Shown in pieces: positions 1 to 10,424 of a stretch of 64,000 nucleotides of DNA. The notes under the pieces are model-generated. The model ran no database searches. It had not been told where the DNA came from and worked only from the letters and a program-made list of their open reading frames with translations. The DNA comes from Polynucleobacter sp. UK-Kesae-W10. Lineage in GTDB: Bacteria > Pseudomonadota > Gammaproteobacteria > Burkholderiales > Burkholderiaceae. The DNA lies in contig NZ_JACVQB010000001.1 of assembly GCF_018881575.1 (NCBI RefSeq), positions 916,986 to 980,985 of the forward strand, read 5' to 3'. A program made the translations under genes and the position numbers. Each line of letters begins with the position of its first letter. Within the stretch, counting starts at the first letter, position 1.

Positions 1-492
1 TTGCGTGATCAGTTAGTGCCACTCAATCAAAAGTATCCCCTCCATGAATTGCTAGATGCGTGCGAGCGTTATCTACCATTTGCGCCAAGGGATTTTTTAA
101 CCTTTGAGTACTGCATGCTCGACGGTGTAAATGATTCTGATATTCAGGCGAAAGAATTGGTGCGCTTACTCAAGAACATTAAGTGCAAAATTAATCTCAT
201 TCCCTTTAATCCATTCCCGGAGTCTGGCCTGAAGCGGTCACCTGCTCAGAGAGTGCATGCTTTTGCCAGTATCTTGCTTGACGCTGGCATGGTAGCTACA
301 GTTCGCAAGACCCGCGGTGATGATATTGCTGCTGCCTGTGGCCAATTGGCGGGTGATGTGGTTGACCGCACACGTGTGCGTGAGCGTGCTGTGCACAAAG
401 CAGAGATTGAGATTGAAGAAGTTCAGTCTGATGACGATTTTGAAGTAAAGCAAAATGAGCGCCCCGTTGAGTGGCTTAAAAAGTTAAATTAA
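1..492 (+). CDS. rlmN: RlmN, 23S rRNA A2503 / tRNA A37 C2-methyltransferase, 3' part
   Basis: The 163 residues visible are the C-terminal part of RlmN, a radical-SAM enzyme that methylates C2 of A2503 in 23S rRNA and A37 in some tRNAs. The frame is open at base 1, so the first TTG is an internal Leu codon and the CxxxCxxC cluster lies outside the window. The segment [11 protein letters not shown] and the C-terminal [17 protein letters not shown] are seen; the Cys of AACGQL corresponds to the resolving cysteine that forms the methyl-enzyme adduct in this family. A charged tail of about 45 residues follows. The stop is 10 bases before ispG, so the two are likely co-transcribed. Confidence 0.95.
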   Translation: MRDQLVPLNQKYPLHELLDACERYLPFAPRDFLTFEYCMLDGVNDSDIQAKELVRLLKNIKCKINLIPFNPFPESGLKRSPAQRVHAFASILLDAGMVATVRKTRGDDIAAACGQLAGDVVDRTRVRERAVHKAEIEIEEVQSDDDFEVKQNERPVEWLKKLN

Positions 493-502
493 TTAGATCC
501 CT

Positions 503-1777
503 ATGAGCTCTAATCAGTCACCCCTCCCAAAGCTACCTTTAGGCCCAGCGCCGAAGCGCGCTACTCGCCAAGCTAAGGTTGTTTGGCAGTCAAACATCAT
601 CACTGTCGGTGGTGATGCTCCGGTACGTGTGCAGTCCATGACCAATACCGATACGGCTGATGCAGTGGGTACCGCAATACAGGTGAAAGAATTAGCGCGT
701 GCGGGTTCAGAGATGGTGCGTATTACCGTCAACACACCAGAGGCTGCAGCAGCAGTTCCTTATATTCGTGAGCAGTTAGACAAGATGGATGTTTTGGTGC
801 CCTTGATTGGCGACTTCCATTACAACGGCCACACTTTATTAAATGATTACCCCGATTGCGCGAAGGCTCTATCGAAGTACCGCATCAATCCTGGCAATGT
901 CGGTAAGGGCGCGAAGCGAGATCCTCAGTTTGCGCAGATGATTGAGGCAGCTTGCAAATATGACAAGCCTATTCGCATTGGAGTCAATTGGGGCAGCTTA
1001 GATCAAGATCTACTGGCATCCATCATGGATAGCAATGCTGCATTGGCGGTGCCTAAGACAGCGCAAGAGGTGATGATTGAGGCTTTAATTCAGTCAGCAC
1101 TACAGTCTGCAGAAAAAGCGGTTGAGTTGGGAATGAATCCTGATCAAATTCTGCTTTCTTGCAAAGTCAGCAATGTGCAAGACTTGGTTGCGGTATATCG
1201 CGATCTTTCGCGTCGTTCTGACTATCCCTTGCATTTAGGTTTAACCGAAGCAGGCATGGGTAGCAAAGGAATTGTCTCTTCTACAGCGGCCATGGGTATT
1301 TTGTTGCAAGAGGGTATTGGCGACACGATTCGTGTTTCATTAACGCCAGATCCCGGTGCTCCGCGTGAAAATGAAGTGATTGTTGCCCAAGAAATTTTGC
1401 AGACCATGGGATTGCGTAACTTCACTCCTATGGTGATTGCCTGTCCCGGCTGTGGCAGAACAACTAGTACGACCTTCCAGGAGTTGGCTGCCAATATTCA
1501 ATCGTACTTACGTCAGCAAATGCCGATTTGGAAGAAAACCCATCCAGGTGTTGAGAATATGAACGTGGCTGTGATGGGCTGCATTGTGAATGGTCCTGGC
1601 GAGAGTAAGCATGCCAATATTGGTATTTCATTGCCGGGAACGGGTGAAACACCAACGGCACCGGTATTTGTGGATGGCATTAAAGTGAAGACACTGCGTG
1701 GTGACAATATTGCCCAAGAGTTTCAGGTCATCGTAGACGACTATGTCAAACAGCACTATGCCACTAAGTCTGAATAA
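503..1777 (+). CDS. ispG: IspG, 4-hydroxy-3-methylbut-2-en-1-yl diphosphate synthase
   Basis: IspG (GcpE) converts methylerythritol cyclodiphosphate to HMBPP, the penultimate step of the MEP isoprenoid pathway, using a [4Fe-4S] cluster. The three cluster cysteines are visible: Cys314 and Cys317 in CPGCGRTT and Cys360 in [10 protein letters not shown]. The N-terminal TIM barrel has [11 protein letters not shown] and NPGNVGKG. The 424 residues are longer than the 372 of the E. coli protein, as usual in betaproteobacteria. The ATG lies 10 bases after rlmN and 23 bases separate it from hisS. In many Burkholderiales a rodZ/pilW-type gene sits between rlmN and ispG; here there is none. Confidence 0.97.
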   Translation: MSSNQSPLPKLPLGPAPKRATRQAKVVWQSNIITVGGDAPVRVQSMTNTDTADAVGTAIQVKELARAGSEMVRITVNTPEAAAAVPYIREQLDKMDVLVPLIGDFHYNGHTLLNDYPDCAKALSKYRINPGNVGKGAKRDPQFAQMIEAACKYDKPIRIGVNWGSLDQDLLASIMDSNAALAVPKTAQEVMIEALIQSALQSAEKAVELGMNPDQILLSCKVSNVQDLVAVYRDLSRRSDYPLHLGLTEAGMGSKGIVSSTAAMGILLQEGIGDTIRVSLTPDPGAPRENEVIVAQEILQTMGLRNFTPMVIACPGCGRTTSTTFQELAANIQSYLRQQMPIWKKTHPGVENMNVAVMGCIVNGPGESKHANIGISLPGTGETPTAPVFVDGIKVKTLRGDNIAQEFQVIVDDYVKQHYATKSE

Positions 1778-1800
1778 GTTTTATTAGAAGAACAATAAAG

Positions 1801-3129
1801 ATGACCGATCAAAACAACACCGCAAAAGCTCAAAAAGCACAAAAAATTAATGGCGTGCGCGGCATGAATGATTTATTGCCGGCAGATGCAGCGCAATGGG
1901 CGCATCTCGAGCATGTACTGCGAGATTTAACGCGCGCTTATGGCTATGAGTTTTTAAGAACGCCCATCGTAGAGGCAACAGCGGTATTTCAACGCGGCAT
2001 TGGTGAAGTAACGGATATTGTTGAAAAAGAAATGTATTCCTTTGAGGATCGCCTCAATGGTGAGCAGTTGACTTTGCGCCCAGAGGGTACGGCAGCACTC
2101 GTACGCTCCATCATTGAAAATAATTTATTGTATGAAGGCCCCAAGCGGCTTTGGTATACCGGGCCCATGTTTCGTCATGAGCGTCCACAGCGTGGACGCT
2201 ATCGTCAGTTCCACCAGTTTGGTATTGAGGCACTGGGTTTTGCCGGTCCTGATATCGATGCCGAGATCATTCTCATGGGTCAACGCCTATGGGATGAGTT
2301 GGGTCTCAAGGGTGTGCGTCTCGAAATAAACTCGCTGGGTCAAGCTCCAGAGCGCGCTCAACATCGCGCCGCTTTAGTGACTTACTTTGAGAAAAACAAA
2401 TCACAGTTAGATGAAGACTCTCAACGACGCCTGCTGAGCAATCCATTGCGTATTCTGGATTCCAAGAATCCGGAGATGCAGGCATTGATCGAAGGTGCGC
2501 CTAAGCTCTTAGATTTCTTGGGTGAAGAATCGCTGGCGCATTTCAATGCAGTACAAGCCTTACTCAAGGCAAACAATATTCCTTGCAAGATTAACCCGCG
2601 CTTAGTGCGTGGCTTGGATTACTACAACCTCACCGTATTTGAGTGGGTGACTGATGAGCTTGGCGCACAAGGCACGATTGCGGGCGGTGGTCGTTACGAT
2701 CCACTGATCGAGCGTATGGGGGGTAAAGCGGCCCCAGCTTGTGGTTGGGCGATGGGCATGGAGCGGGTTCTGGAGCTGATGAAAGTCTCAGGCTCTTTGC
2801 CAGAAGCGCAAGCCCAATGCGATATTTTTGTATTACACCAAGGTGGCGAGACCTTAACTGCTGCCATGATCATTGCTGAGCGTCTTCGTAGTGCTGGTAT
2901 CGATACCATTCTCTTTTGCCCTCCAGATGGGCAATCTGCCAGCTTTAAGTCGCAGATGAAGAAGGCTGATGCCAGTGGGGCGGCCTTTGCAGTCATTATT
3001 GGGCCAGATGAATTGGCTAAAAATGAGGCTGCGCTGAAGGACTTACGTGGTACCGGCGAGCAAAAGTCCGTGTCTTTAGATGGAGTACTAGAGGCGGCAA
3101 TTGAAGCCCTGGTAGGCGCATCCGAATAG
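1801..3129 (+). CDS. hisS: Histidyl-tRNA synthetase
   Basis: HisS charges tRNA-His in the cytoplasm; class II synthetase, 442 residues. The class II motif 2 region ([11 protein letters not shown] followed by [18 protein letters not shown]) and the histidine-specific motifs LVRGLDYYN and GGRYD are present, followed by a C-terminal anticodon-binding domain (about 345-440). It begins with a short Lys/Gln-rich extension before [10 protein letters not shown]. It follows ispG by 23 bases and precedes the YfgM-like gene by 47. The catalytic core is related to that of HisZ at 10425-11585, which lacks a synthetase role. Confidence 0.97.
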   Translation: MTDQNNTAKAQKAQKINGVRGMNDLLPADAAQWAHLEHVLRDLTRAYGYEFLRTPIVEATAVFQRGIGEVTDIVEKEMYSFEDRLNGEQLTLRPEGTAALVRSIIENNLLYEGPKRLWYTGPMFRHERPQRGRYRQFHQFGIEALGFAGPDIDAEIILMGQRLWDELGLKGVRLEINSLGQAPERAQHRAALVTYFEKNKSQLDEDSQRRLLSNPLRILDSKNPEMQALIEGAPKLLDFLGEESLAHFNAVQALLKANNIPCKINPRLVRGLDYYNLTVFEWVTDELGAQGTIAGGGRYDPLIERMGGKAAPACGWAMGMERVLELMKVSGSLPEAQAQCDIFVLHQGGETLTAAMIIAERLRSAGIDTILFCPPDGQSASFKSQMKKADASGAAFAVIIGPDELAKNEAALKDLRGTGEQKSVSLDGVLEAAIEALVGASE

Positions 3130-3176
3130 AATGGCTTATTCACAGATAGATTATTGATAAATTAGCTTGGAATGAC

Positions 3177-3836
3177 ATGCCTTTAGACCTCGAAGAACAA
3201 GAACAGTTAGACCAATTCAAAGCGTTTTGGCAAAAGTATCGCAACCTCATTACTGGCGTTGCTACAGCTGCTTTATTTGCCTATGCCGCCTACAGTGGGT
3301 ATCAGTGGTGGCGTAATAGCCAAGCACTAGAGGCGTCTAAGTTATACGAAACGATGGTAAGCGCTATTGCTAAAGGTGACAAAGAGCAAACCTTGCGTGC
3401 AGCTGACGATTTGCAAAAGGATTTCGGTCGCACGCCCTATGCGCCCATGTCAAGTTTGATTGCCGCCAGAATTTCTGCTGATGCAGGTGATAGTGCTAAG
3501 GCCTTAGATTATTTGCGTTGGGCTGCTAAGAATGCCTCCAATGATGGTTATCTCGCTTTGGCAAAGATGCGCCTGGTTTCTCAATTGATTGAGCAGGGTA
3601 CTGAGAAAGATTTTGCGGAAGCCGATCAAATTCTGAAAGATAAGCCAGTTGCTGGCTTTGAAGCTTTATGGCTTGAGCGTCGTGGAGATTGGTATTTAGC
3701 TCAGAAGAAAAATGCAGAAGCAAAAGCCAGTTATCAAGAGGCTTGGAAAAAATTAGATCAGGCAAAAGAGTTTCCTGAAGAGGCGCGTCGCCTCTTGAAG
3801 GTCAAATTAGATGCCGTTGGAGGAGTTGCTCAGTGA
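3177..3836 (+). CDS. YfgM-like periplasmic TPR protein (SecYEG ancillary subunit family)
   Basis: A 219-residue protein with a short acidic cytoplasmic N-terminus, one membrane segment at about 21-42 (NLITGVATAALFAYAAYSG) and a periplasmic helical-repeat domain. This matches the YfgM family, which in E. coli binds the SecYEG translocon together with PpiD and helps hand over periplasmic clients. The gene order hisS-yfgM-bamB-der is the same in E. coli, which supports the call. The stop codon overlaps the bamB start by one base, suggesting translational coupling. No catalytic motif is visible, as expected. Confidence 0.88.
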   Translation: MPLDLEEQEQLDQFKAFWQKYRNLITGVATAALFAYAAYSGYQWWRNSQALEASKLYETMVSAIAKGDKEQTLRAADDLQKDFGRTPYAPMSSLIAARISADAGDSAKALDYLRWAAKNASNDGYLALAKMRLVSQLIEQGTEKDFAEADQILKDKPVAGFEALWLERRGDWYLAQKKNAEAKASYQEAWKKLDQAKEFPEEARRLLKVKLDAVGGVAQ

Positions 3837-4990
3837 TGGTTTTGATCAAGCCCGTCGTAAAGCGTATTGGTGCCGCCTTGGTGGTGGGCACCCTTGCCGC
3901 AGCTTTGCTTGCTTGTTCTGGTAACGCGCGGGTGCGTAAACCTGCTGAGTTAGTAGAGGTAAAAAATCAATTTGATTTGCAGCCTATTTGGTCAACGAGT
4001 ATCGGCTCATCTGAAACCTTTAACTTTCATCCAGTCGTCGCTGGTGATGCAGTCTATGCTGCGTCTCATCGTGGCAATCTCGTCAAGGTGGATTTACAAA
4101 CCGGTAACAAGGTTTGGGAAGCTTCTGTGCCTGAGCGGCTGACAGTAGGCCCTGGATCCGATGGTCGTACTACTGCAGTGGTGACCACTAAAGGCGCTGT
4201 CTATGCTTATGATGATTCTGGTAAACCGCTTTGGAATGTCAATGTCGGTAGTGAAGTTTTGAGTGAGCCGGTAGTGGCAGGTGGCATCGTCGTAGTGCGT
4301 ACGCTAGATAATCGCTTTATTGGTTTGGATGCTCAAACTGGTGTGCGTAAGTGGATGTACCAACGTCAGCAGTCAGCTTTATCCCTACGGGTTGGTTATG
4401 GCATGCTGCCAATCAACAATGAAGTCATCGTGACGGGTTTTGCAGGCGGTCGCTTTGGGATGATTGCTATTGCGAATGGCGGCTTGATTTGGGAAACCCC
4501 TGTGTCCTTTCCAAAAGGCTTTTCTGAGATTGAGCGCTTAAACGATGTCACTGCAAAACCCAGCATGGAAGCCGACATTCTGTGCGCAGTGTCTTATCAA
4601 GGTCGCATTGGTTGTGGTCAAGCGCGTAACGGTAACTTATTGTGGTTTAAAGATTACTCGAGCTATACCGGCACAGCCCAAAGCTCAGATCTCGTTTTCT
4701 CGGCGAATGAAAAATCGTATGTCACTGCTTTTGCGACTAAAGATGGCACTCAGGTTTGGGAAAATACACAGCTAACCTTCCGGGATGTTGGTGAGCCACT
4801 TGCTGTCGGCAGAGTAGTGCTCATGGGTGATGCACAAGGTTATGTGCATGCATTTTCGCAGGCGAATGGTGAGCTGATTGCTCGTATGCGTCATGACAGT
4901 AGTCCAATCACAGCTGCCCCGATTGCGGTAGGTGGCCTCATCTTGATTCAATCTCAAGGTGGAAAATTAGCGGCGTACAGTCCAAAATGA
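3836..4990 (+). CDS. bamB: BamB, lipoprotein of the outer-membrane beta-barrel assembly machine
   Basis: BamB is the beta-propeller lipoprotein of the BAM complex, which inserts beta-barrel proteins in the outer membrane. The N-terminus has a basic stretch, a hydrophobic core and the lipobox LLAC (Cys at about residue 27). The rest shows PQQ-like propeller repeats with recurrent GxxxW/LW blades (for example [31 protein letters not shown]). I chose the ATG at 3836, overlapping the previous stop (TGATG); a GTG at 3833 in the same frame is also possible, with GGAGG 10-13 bases upstream. Its stop overlaps der by four bases (ATGA). Confidence 0.95.
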   Translation: MVLIKPVVKRIGAALVVGTLAAALLACSGNARVRKPAELVEVKNQFDLQPIWSTSIGSSETFNFHPVVAGDAVYAASHRGNLVKVDLQTGNKVWEASVPERLTVGPGSDGRTTAVVTTKGAVYAYDDSGKPLWNVNVGSEVLSEPVVAGGIVVVRTLDNRFIGLDAQTGVRKWMYQRQQSALSLRVGYGMLPINNEVIVTGFAGGRFGMIAIANGGLIWETPVSFPKGFSEIERLNDVTAKPSMEADILCAVSYQGRIGCGQARNGNLLWFKDYSSYTGTAQSSDLVFSANEKSYVTAFATKDGTQVWENTQLTFRDVGEPLAVGRVVLMGDAQGYVHAFSQANGELIARMRHDSSPITAAPIAVGGLILIQSQGGKLAAYSPK

Positions 4991-6351
4991 ACCCAGTCAT
5001 CACTATTGTCGGTCGTCCCAATGTTGGGAAGTCCACGCTCTTTAATCGCTTAACGCGTTCCCGTGATGCTTTAGTGGCTGACTTTTCTGGTTTAACTAGA
5101 GATCGACACTACGGTAAAGGCCGCATTGGTGAGCGCGCATTTATTTGCGTGGATACCGGTGGTTTTGAGCCCGTGGCTAAAACCGGCATTGTGGCTGAGA
5201 TGGCTAAGCAAACCAAACAAGCCGTAGCGGAATCGGACATTGTGATTTTCTTGGTCGATGGCCGCCTCGGTATGGCGCCGCAAGACCGCGTCATTGCCGA
5301 TTTCTTGCACAAGACTGGTCGTCCAGTGATCTTGGCGGTTAATAAAACCGAAGGCATGCAAGCCGGTGTAGTCACTGCTGACTTCCACGAACTTGGATTA
5401 GGCGAGCCATTCCCGATTTCATCAGCACATGGCGATGGTGTGCGTGGTCTCATTGATGATGCGCTAGATTCACTCGGCATTGCCGAACCCGATGAAGATG
5501 AATTAGCCAACGATCCAAATCGCCCGATGAAGATTGCAGTGGTAGGCCGTCCAAACGTTGGCAAATCGACCCTCATCAATAAATTGATTGGTGAAGAGCG
5601 CGTTATTGCTTTTGATATGCCTGGAACCACTCGAGATGCGATTGAAGTGCCTTTTGAGCGCAATGGCAAGCCTTATGTTTTGGTGGATACTGCGGGCTTG
5701 CGCCGCCGTGGAAAAGTATTTGAAGCGATTGAGAAGTTTTCAGTTGTCAAAACCCTGCAAGCGATCGCTGATTGCAATGTGGTTATTTTGATGCTCGATG
5801 CGCAACAAGATATTTCTGAGCAAGATGCCCATATCGCTGGCTTTATTGTTGAAGCAGGCCGTGCATTAGTCGTTGCTGTGAATAAATGGGATGGAATTGA
5901 TGCTTACGTGAAAGAGCGTGCGCGTTTAGAAATTGCTCAAAAGTTGCGTTTCTTGGACTTTGCAAACGTCCATCCGATCTCTGCAAAAAAAGGTACTGGC
6001 CTCAAAGAGCTCTTTAAAGATGTGGATGCAGCCTATGCGGCGGCGATGGCGAAGTTGCCTACGCCACGCTTAACCCGCATCTTGCAAGAAGCAGTAGAGC
6101 ATCAACAGCCTAAACGGGTTGGTATGGGCCGTCCAAAATTACGTTATGCACACCAAGGGGGCATGAATCCGCCGATCGTGGTGATTCATGGCACTTCATT
6201 GAGTGGTGTGACTGATAGTTATAAGCGCTATCTAGAAGGCCGTTTTAGGGATGTCTTTAAGTTGCGCGGTACCCCATTGCGGATTCAGATGAATACCGCC
6301 AAAAACCCCTATGTGGATGCTGATAAGGGCAAAAAGGGTAAGAAACGGTAA
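4987..6351 (+). CDS. der: Der (EngA), tandem GTPase for 50S ribosome assembly
   Basis: Der is an essential GTPase with two G domains in tandem that acts in maturation of the large ribosomal subunit. Both P-loops are visible, GRPNVGKS at residues 9-16 and again at 187-194, with DTGG/DTAG switch II motifs and NKTE/NKWD specificity motifs, then a KH-like C-terminal domain (about 370-440) and a Lys/Gly-rich tail ending GKKGKKR. The 454 residues fit the proteobacterial family. Its start overlaps the bamB stop (ATGA), so it ends a tight chain hisS-yfgM-bamB-der. Confidence 0.97.
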   Translation: MNPVITIVGRPNVGKSTLFNRLTRSRDALVADFSGLTRDRHYGKGRIGERAFICVDTGGFEPVAKTGIVAEMAKQTKQAVAESDIVIFLVDGRLGMAPQDRVIADFLHKTGRPVILAVNKTEGMQAGVVTADFHELGLGEPFPISSAHGDGVRGLIDDALDSLGIAEPDEDELANDPNRPMKIAVVGRPNVGKSTLINKLIGEERVIAFDMPGTTRDAIEVPFERNGKPYVLVDTAGLRRRGKVFEAIEKFSVVKTLQAIADCNVVILMLDAQQDISEQDAHIAGFIVEAGRALVVAVNKWDGIDAYVKERARLEIAQKLRFLDFANVHPISAKKGTGLKELFKDVDAAYAAAMAKLPTPRLTRILQEAVEHQQPKRVGMGRPKLRYAHQGGMNPPIVVIHGTSLSGVTDSYKRYLEGRFRDVFKLRGTPLRIQMNTAKNPYVDADKGKKGKKR

Positions 6352-6539
6352 TTTTGCGATAAGCTTTTGCTCTTGGAGCGGGGAGGGCTTGATTTTTTTG
6401 CAAATCGGCCCAATATACCTAGTTCAGTAGTAGATGTAATTTGCAGTGTGTAATTTGCAGTGATGATTGATTAGTAAGAGATGAATTAAAAAAGCAAGAC
6501 TCCCAAAAAAAAGCATATAAAAGATAAATAAGGAGCAGT
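6352..6539 (+). promoter_or_regulatory. der-hfq intergenic region, likely hfq promoter region
   Basis: This 188-base stretch separates der from hfq and is AT-rich. I see no clear der terminator. A possible sigma-70 promoter is TTGATT near 6390 followed after about 17 bases by AATATA/ATATAC. Further on there is an exact 14-base tandem direct repeat (6435-6462). The ribosome binding site AGGAG lies at 6531-6535, five bases before the hfq ATG. The promoter assignment is tentative. Confidence 0.4.
6435..6462. repeat. Exact tandem direct repeat, 14 bp x 2
   Basis: TGTAATTTGCAGTG occurs twice back to back with no spacer, at 6435-6448 and 6449-6462, in the leader region upstream of hfq. It may be a recent slippage duplication or a pair of half-sites; nothing else in the window repeats it that I noticed. 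Confidence 0.9.
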
Positions 6540-6782
6540 ATGAACAACAATAAAATCCAATTACTTCAGGATCCATTTCTGAACGCATTGCGCAAGGAAC
6601 ACATTCCCGTTTCAATCTATCTCGTCAATGGTATTAAGTTGCAGGGCAATATTGAATCCTTTGATCAATACGTTGTCCTCTTGCGTAATACCGTGACGCA
6701 AATGGTCTACAAACATGCAATCTCTACGATCGTTCCCGCTCGTGCGATTGACTTCCGCGTAGAAGAAGGCAACTCTGTATAA
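6540..6782 (+). CDS. hfq: Hfq, RNA chaperone
   Basis: Hfq forms a hexameric Sm-like ring that pairs small RNAs with mRNAs. The 80-residue protein contains the Sm1 region ([16 protein letters not shown]) and Sm2 motif YKHAIST, plus [12 protein letters not shown] at the N-terminus, which carries the proximal-face residues. The C-terminal tail is very short (about 12 residues after the Sm core), as in many betaproteobacteria, in contrast to E. coli. A good AGGAG precedes the ATG. The gene sits between der and hflX, the usual neighbourhood. Its presence fits the candidate small RNA at 25756-25916, though no link is shown. Confidence 0.98.
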   Translation: MNNNKIQLLQDPFLNALRKEHIPVSIYLVNGIKLQGNIESFDQYVVLLRNTVTQMVYKHAISTIVPARAIDFRVEEGNSV

Positions 6783-8016
6783 AACCGGAGTAGATGCGGC
6801 GCGCGCAGTCCTTGTTGGTGTAGATACAGGACGCGAAGATTTTGCAGACAGCATGGCTGAACTCAGCCTCCTGGCTGATAGTGCTGGATCCATACCTGCT
6901 GCTAGCGTTATTGCACGTAAGGGTAGAACTGATCCAGCGCTATTCATTGGGTCTGGCAAAGCCAATGAACTCAAGCGCGTCATGGAAGAGCATGATGCTG
7001 AGCTCGCGATCTTTAATCATCCCTTATCGCCTACACAGCAGCGTAATTTAGAGCGTCATATTGGCCGCCATGTGATGGATCGCACGGGCTTAATTTTGGA
7101 TATTTTTAGTCAAAGAGCCCAAAGTCATATTGGTAAGACGCAAGTGGAGTTGGCGCAAGTGCGTTACCGCATGTCACGTTTGGTACGGGCATGGAGTCAC
7201 CTGGAGCGTCAGCGCGGAGGTATTGGTGTGCGTGGTGGCCCGGGTGAAACTCAAATGGAGCTCGATCGCCGGATGTTGGCAACAAAAGCCAAGCGCCTGG
7301 AAAATGAATTAGAAAAACTGCAGCGTCAGCAGCGCACCCAAAGAAGGGCGCGCAACCGGAAGGATGTGTTCTCAGTTTCATTGGTGGGTTACACCAACGC
7401 GGGCAAATCCACCTTATTTAATGCCTTAACTAAGGCTGGCACCTATGCAGCCGACCAACTCTTTGCCACCCTCGATACCACCTCAAGAAAAGTCCATTTG
7501 GAGGGGGTGGGGTCGATTGTGGTCTCTGATACCGTTGGATTTATCCGGGAATTGCCGCACCAGCTGGTGGAGGCTTTTCGGGCTACCTTAGACGAAACTA
7601 TACATGCAGACCTGATTTTGCATGTCATTGATGCCTGTAGCCCAGTCGCCAGAGAGCAAAAGGCTGAGGTAGAGGCGGTTTTGGAGGAAATCGGGGCAGA
7701 TGACATCCCCCGCATCGAGGTCATGAATAAGATTGATTTAATGCCCCAAACCTTCACCCGCGGGGCTGTTTTGGAGCGGGATAATCAGGGCTATCCAAGC
7801 CAGATTTTCCTGTCCGCCCAAACGGGCTTAGGCCTTGATTTACTGAGGGCAACCTTGGCCGAATGCTCCCAAATGACTGATAAAATGAGGGCTGAACAAA
7901 ACCGTGCCAAAACCCAGATGGCCCCGGACGAGTTTTTAGCCCCTTTACCCGAACGACCAGAATCATCCGAATTTAATCCGATCCCTAAGCGAAGCTATCT
8001 ATCTAATGATGCGTAA
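6775..8016 (+). CDS. hflX: HflX, ribosome-associated GTPase (probable CTG start)
   Basis: HflX is a GTPase that splits or rescues 70S ribosomes, notably under heat stress. The P-loop GYTNAGKS is at about residues 205-212, with switch II DTVGFI and NKID further on, and the family's GGPGETQ motif before the G domain. An ATG exists at 6853, but the frame upstream of it encodes conserved HflX N-terminal sequence ([13 protein letters not shown]), back to an in-frame stop at 6760. No ATG, GTG or TTG lies in 6763-6852; the only near-cognate codon is CTG at 6775, preceded by GAAGAAGG, five bases before the hfq stop. I therefore annotate 413 residues from CTG; the ATG version would be 387. Confidence 0.85.
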   Translation: MYKTGVDAARAVLVGVDTGREDFADSMAELSLLADSAGSIPAASVIARKGRTDPALFIGSGKANELKRVMEEHDAELAIFNHPLSPTQQRNLERHIGRHVMDRTGLILDIFSQRAQSHIGKTQVELAQVRYRMSRLVRAWSHLERQRGGIGVRGGPGETQMELDRRMLATKAKRLENELEKLQRQQRTQRRARNRKDVFSVSLVGYTNAGKSTLFNALTKAGTYAADQLFATLDTTSRKVHLEGVGSIVVSDTVGFIRELPHQLVEAFRATLDETIHADLILHVIDACSPVAREQKAEVEAVLEEIGADDIPRIEVMNKIDLMPQTFTRGAVLERDNQGYPSQIFLSAQTGLGLDLLRATLAECSQMTDKMRAEQNRAKTQMAPDEFLAPLPERPESSEFNPIPKRSYLSNDA

Positions 8017-9535
8017 ATTTACAGGCCTGTTTTCGGTCAATGATCCAGGTTGGGGTAATAGCCACAACAATGGCTCGAAAGATGCCAAAGATGGGCAGGG
8101 AACTGAGCAAGCGCCAAAGGTGGATCCGGAGCAGGTTAATAAGCCGGGCGGTCAGCAAGCAAAGCCAGATGGGCCGCCAGATTTAGATGAATTGTGGCGC
8201 GATTTCAATGATCGTATTGCTGGAATTTTTGGCGGTAAGAAAAAGCCTGGTAGTAGTTTCAATCCCGGCGCAAACCCTAATTCAAATACTCCCCCCAATA
8301 AGCCCAATAGTGGCGATATTCCTCCGCCTTCACAACGCGGCGGTAATGGTGGTGGCATTGGCGGAAATTCTGCTGGACCCAATTTCAATTTCACCAATCC
8401 CTTTGGCTCCAAGAGCGGGCCATTAGCCGCGATTGCGATTGTTGCCTTTATTTGGATCTGCAGCGGATTTTTCATTATTCAAGAAGGTCAAGCAGGCGTA
8501 GTGCTGACCTTCGGTAAATATGACTACACCGCTAAGCCGGGTATCAACTGGCACTTGCCTTGGCCGATTCAATCGGCTGAGACAGTTAATGTTTCTGGGG
8601 TACGTTCAGTTGAGGTGGGTCGCCCAGTATTAATTAAGGCAACCAATCAAAAAGACTCTTCGATGTTGACCGAAGATGAAAACATTATTGATGTGCGCTT
8701 TGCAGTGCAGTACCGCCTAAAAGATCCCACCGATTATTTATTTAACAACCGCGATCCGGATGCGGCGGTAGTGCAAGCAGCAGAAACTGCAGTGCGAGAG
8801 ATTGTGGCTCGCAGCAAGATGGATACCGTCTTGTATGAAGGTCGTGAAAAGATTGGCATTGATCTTGCTGCTTCGATTCAGAAGATTTTGGATAGCTATA
8901 AAACCGGTATCTATGTCACTAGCGTAACCGTACAAAATGTACAACCCCCCGAGCAAGTGCAGGCTGCATTTGATGATGCGGTAAAGGCGGGTCAGGACCA
9001 GGAGCGCCTCAAGAGCGAAGGTCAGGCATATGCGAATGACATTATTCCGCGCGCCAAAGGCACAGCTGCGCGTTTGATTCAAGAGGCTGAAGGCTACAAG
9101 GCGCGGGTTGTTGCTACTGCTGAGGGCGATGCTGGTCGCTTTAAACAAATCCTGGTGGAATACTCCAAAGCGCCTGGCGTAACACGGGATCGGATGTATA
9201 TCGACACGATGCGTGAGATGTATAACAACGTCACGAAGATCTTGGTTGATACCACCAAGAGCAATAGTTTGCTGTACTTGCCTTTAGATAAGATTGTTGC
9301 GCAAGTCAGTGCAGAGAGCGCGCAGGCTGCAAGTGCCCAAGTCAATTCCGGCGGTACAACAACCCCAACGGGTTCGGTGACAGTAGGTGGCGCCACTGGT
9401 GCTACAGGTACTACCGCTCCAGCCTCAGCGAGTCCAGTAGCAAACCCAGTAAGTGCTCCTGCGCCAGCTAGTAATGGCGATCGTATAGTGGACAAGCGCG
9501 ATGGTTTGCGTAGTCGTGATCGGGATTCGCGCTAA
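8006..9535 (+). CDS. hflK: HflK, SPFH/prohibitin-family modulator of FtsH
   Basis: HflK and HflC form a large membrane-anchored cage around the FtsH protease. The 509-residue protein has a Gly/Pro/Asn-rich cytoplasmic N-terminus (1-135), one membrane segment at about 139-160 and a periplasmic SPFH domain beginning FIIQEGQAGVVLTFGKY, then coiled coil with EAEGYKARVVATAEGDA. A Gly/Thr/Ala/Pro-rich linker of roughly 50 residues and a charged end (RSRDRDSR) follow, making it longer than the 419-residue E. coli protein. The start overlaps the end of hflX by 11 bases and the stop overlaps the hflC start by one, so the three are translationally coupled. Confidence 0.96.
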   Translation: MMRKFTGLFSVNDPGWGNSHNNGSKDAKDGQGTEQAPKVDPEQVNKPGGQQAKPDGPPDLDELWRDFNDRIAGIFGGKKKPGSSFNPGANPNSNTPPNKPNSGDIPPPSQRGGNGGGIGGNSAGPNFNFTNPFGSKSGPLAAIAIVAFIWICSGFFIIQEGQAGVVLTFGKYDYTAKPGINWHLPWPIQSAETVNVSGVRSVEVGRPVLIKATNQKDSSMLTEDENIIDVRFAVQYRLKDPTDYLFNNRDPDAAVVQAAETAVREIVARSKMDTVLYEGREKIGIDLAASIQKILDSYKTGIYVTSVTVQNVQPPEQVQAAFDDAVKAGQDQERLKSEGQAYANDIIPRAKGTAARLIQEAEGYKARVVATAEGDAGRFKQILVEYSKAPGVTRDRMYIDTMREMYNNVTKILVDTTKSNSLLYLPLDKIVAQVSAESAQAASAQVNSGGTTTPTGSVTVGGATGATGTTAPASASPVANPVSAPAPASNGDRIVDKRDGLRSRDRDSR

Positions 9536-10404
9536 TGAATGCAAATCGTTTAATTGCTGCGGGCATCGCCTTTATTGCACTCATCTATGTGCTTTCCTCG
9601 AGCATCTTTGTGGTGGATCAACGCAAATTTGCCGTGGTATTTTCATTCGGGCAAATTGTTCGAGTCATTGAAACCCCTGGTATTCAGGTGAAGTACCCAG
9701 GCCCTTTTGAAAGTGTTCGCTTTTTTGATCGCCGGATTTTGACGATTGATAATCCTGAGGCTGAGCGCTTTATTACTGCTGAAAAAAAGAATCTTCTGGT
9801 GGATTCTTATGTGAAGTGGCGCATTGTCGATCCCCGTAAATTCTTTATCAGCTTTAAAGGTGATGAGCGTTTGGCGCAGGATCGTTTGACGCAATTGGTT
9901 CGTTCCGCACTCAATGAAGAATTTACAAAACGTACAGTGCGGGAGTTAATCTCGGATCAGCGCGAAGAAGTGATGCAAGGGATTCGCAAAAAGGTTGCCG
10001 ATGATGCTTCTGATATTGGCGTAGAGATCGTCGATGTTCGTCTGAAGCGAGTGGATTTGCTGGCTGAGATTAGTGATTCAGTCTATCGCCGTATGGAAGC
10101 CGAGCGTAAACGCGTGGCAAATGAATTGCGTTCCACTGGCGCTGCGGAGTCCGACAAGATTCGTGCCAATGCAGAGCGTCAACGCGATACCATTTTGGCT
10201 GAAGCGTATCGCGATGCTCAAAAAATTAAAGGGGCAGGGGATGCCAAGGCAACTGCTTTATATGCTGAAGCATTTGGGCGCGATCCTCAGTTTGCCCAGT
10301 TCTATCAGAGCCTTGAGGCCTACCGTAACTCTTTCAAAGATAAGAAGGATGTCATGGTGGTAGAGCCTAATGGCGAGTTCTTTAAGTTCCTGCATAAAAA
10401 ATAA
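9535..10404 (+). CDS. hflC: HflC, SPFH/prohibitin-family modulator of FtsH
   Basis: Partner of HflK. The 289 residues start with a membrane anchor (about 5-22, LIAAGIAFIALIYVLSSSIF) and continue with the SPFH domain (VVDQRKFAVVFSFGQIVRV) and a helical region with AESDKIRANAERQRD, ending in KFLHKK. Start overlaps the hflK stop as TAATG. hisZ follows after 20 bases, so the run hflX-hflK-hflC-hisZ-purA looks like one transcription unit. Confidence 0.97.
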   Translation: MNANRLIAAGIAFIALIYVLSSSIFVVDQRKFAVVFSFGQIVRVIETPGIQVKYPGPFESVRFFDRRILTIDNPEAERFITAEKKNLLVDSYVKWRIVDPRKFFISFKGDERLAQDRLTQLVRSALNEEFTKRTVRELISDQREEVMQGIRKKVADDASDIGVEIVDVRLKRVDLLAEISDSVYRRMEAERKRVANELRSTGAAESDKIRANAERQRDTILAEAYRDAQKIKGAGDAKATALYAEAFGRDPQFAQFYQSLEAYRNSFKDKKDVMVVEPNGEFFKFLHKK

Positions 10405-10424
10405 GAAAGCGATTAATCTACATC

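Noticed and set aside
2694-3143. 149-residue minus-strand frame opposite hisS
   Set aside because: It is fully antisense to a solid gene, with no independent support.
5109-5669. 186-residue minus-strand frame opposite der
   Set aside because: Antisense to the two G domains of der; its composition mirrors the codon bias of der.
9094-9495. 133-residue minus-strand frame opposite the end of hflK
   Set aside because: Antisense to the low-complexity Thr/Ala/Pro linker, which often leaves open frames on the other strand.
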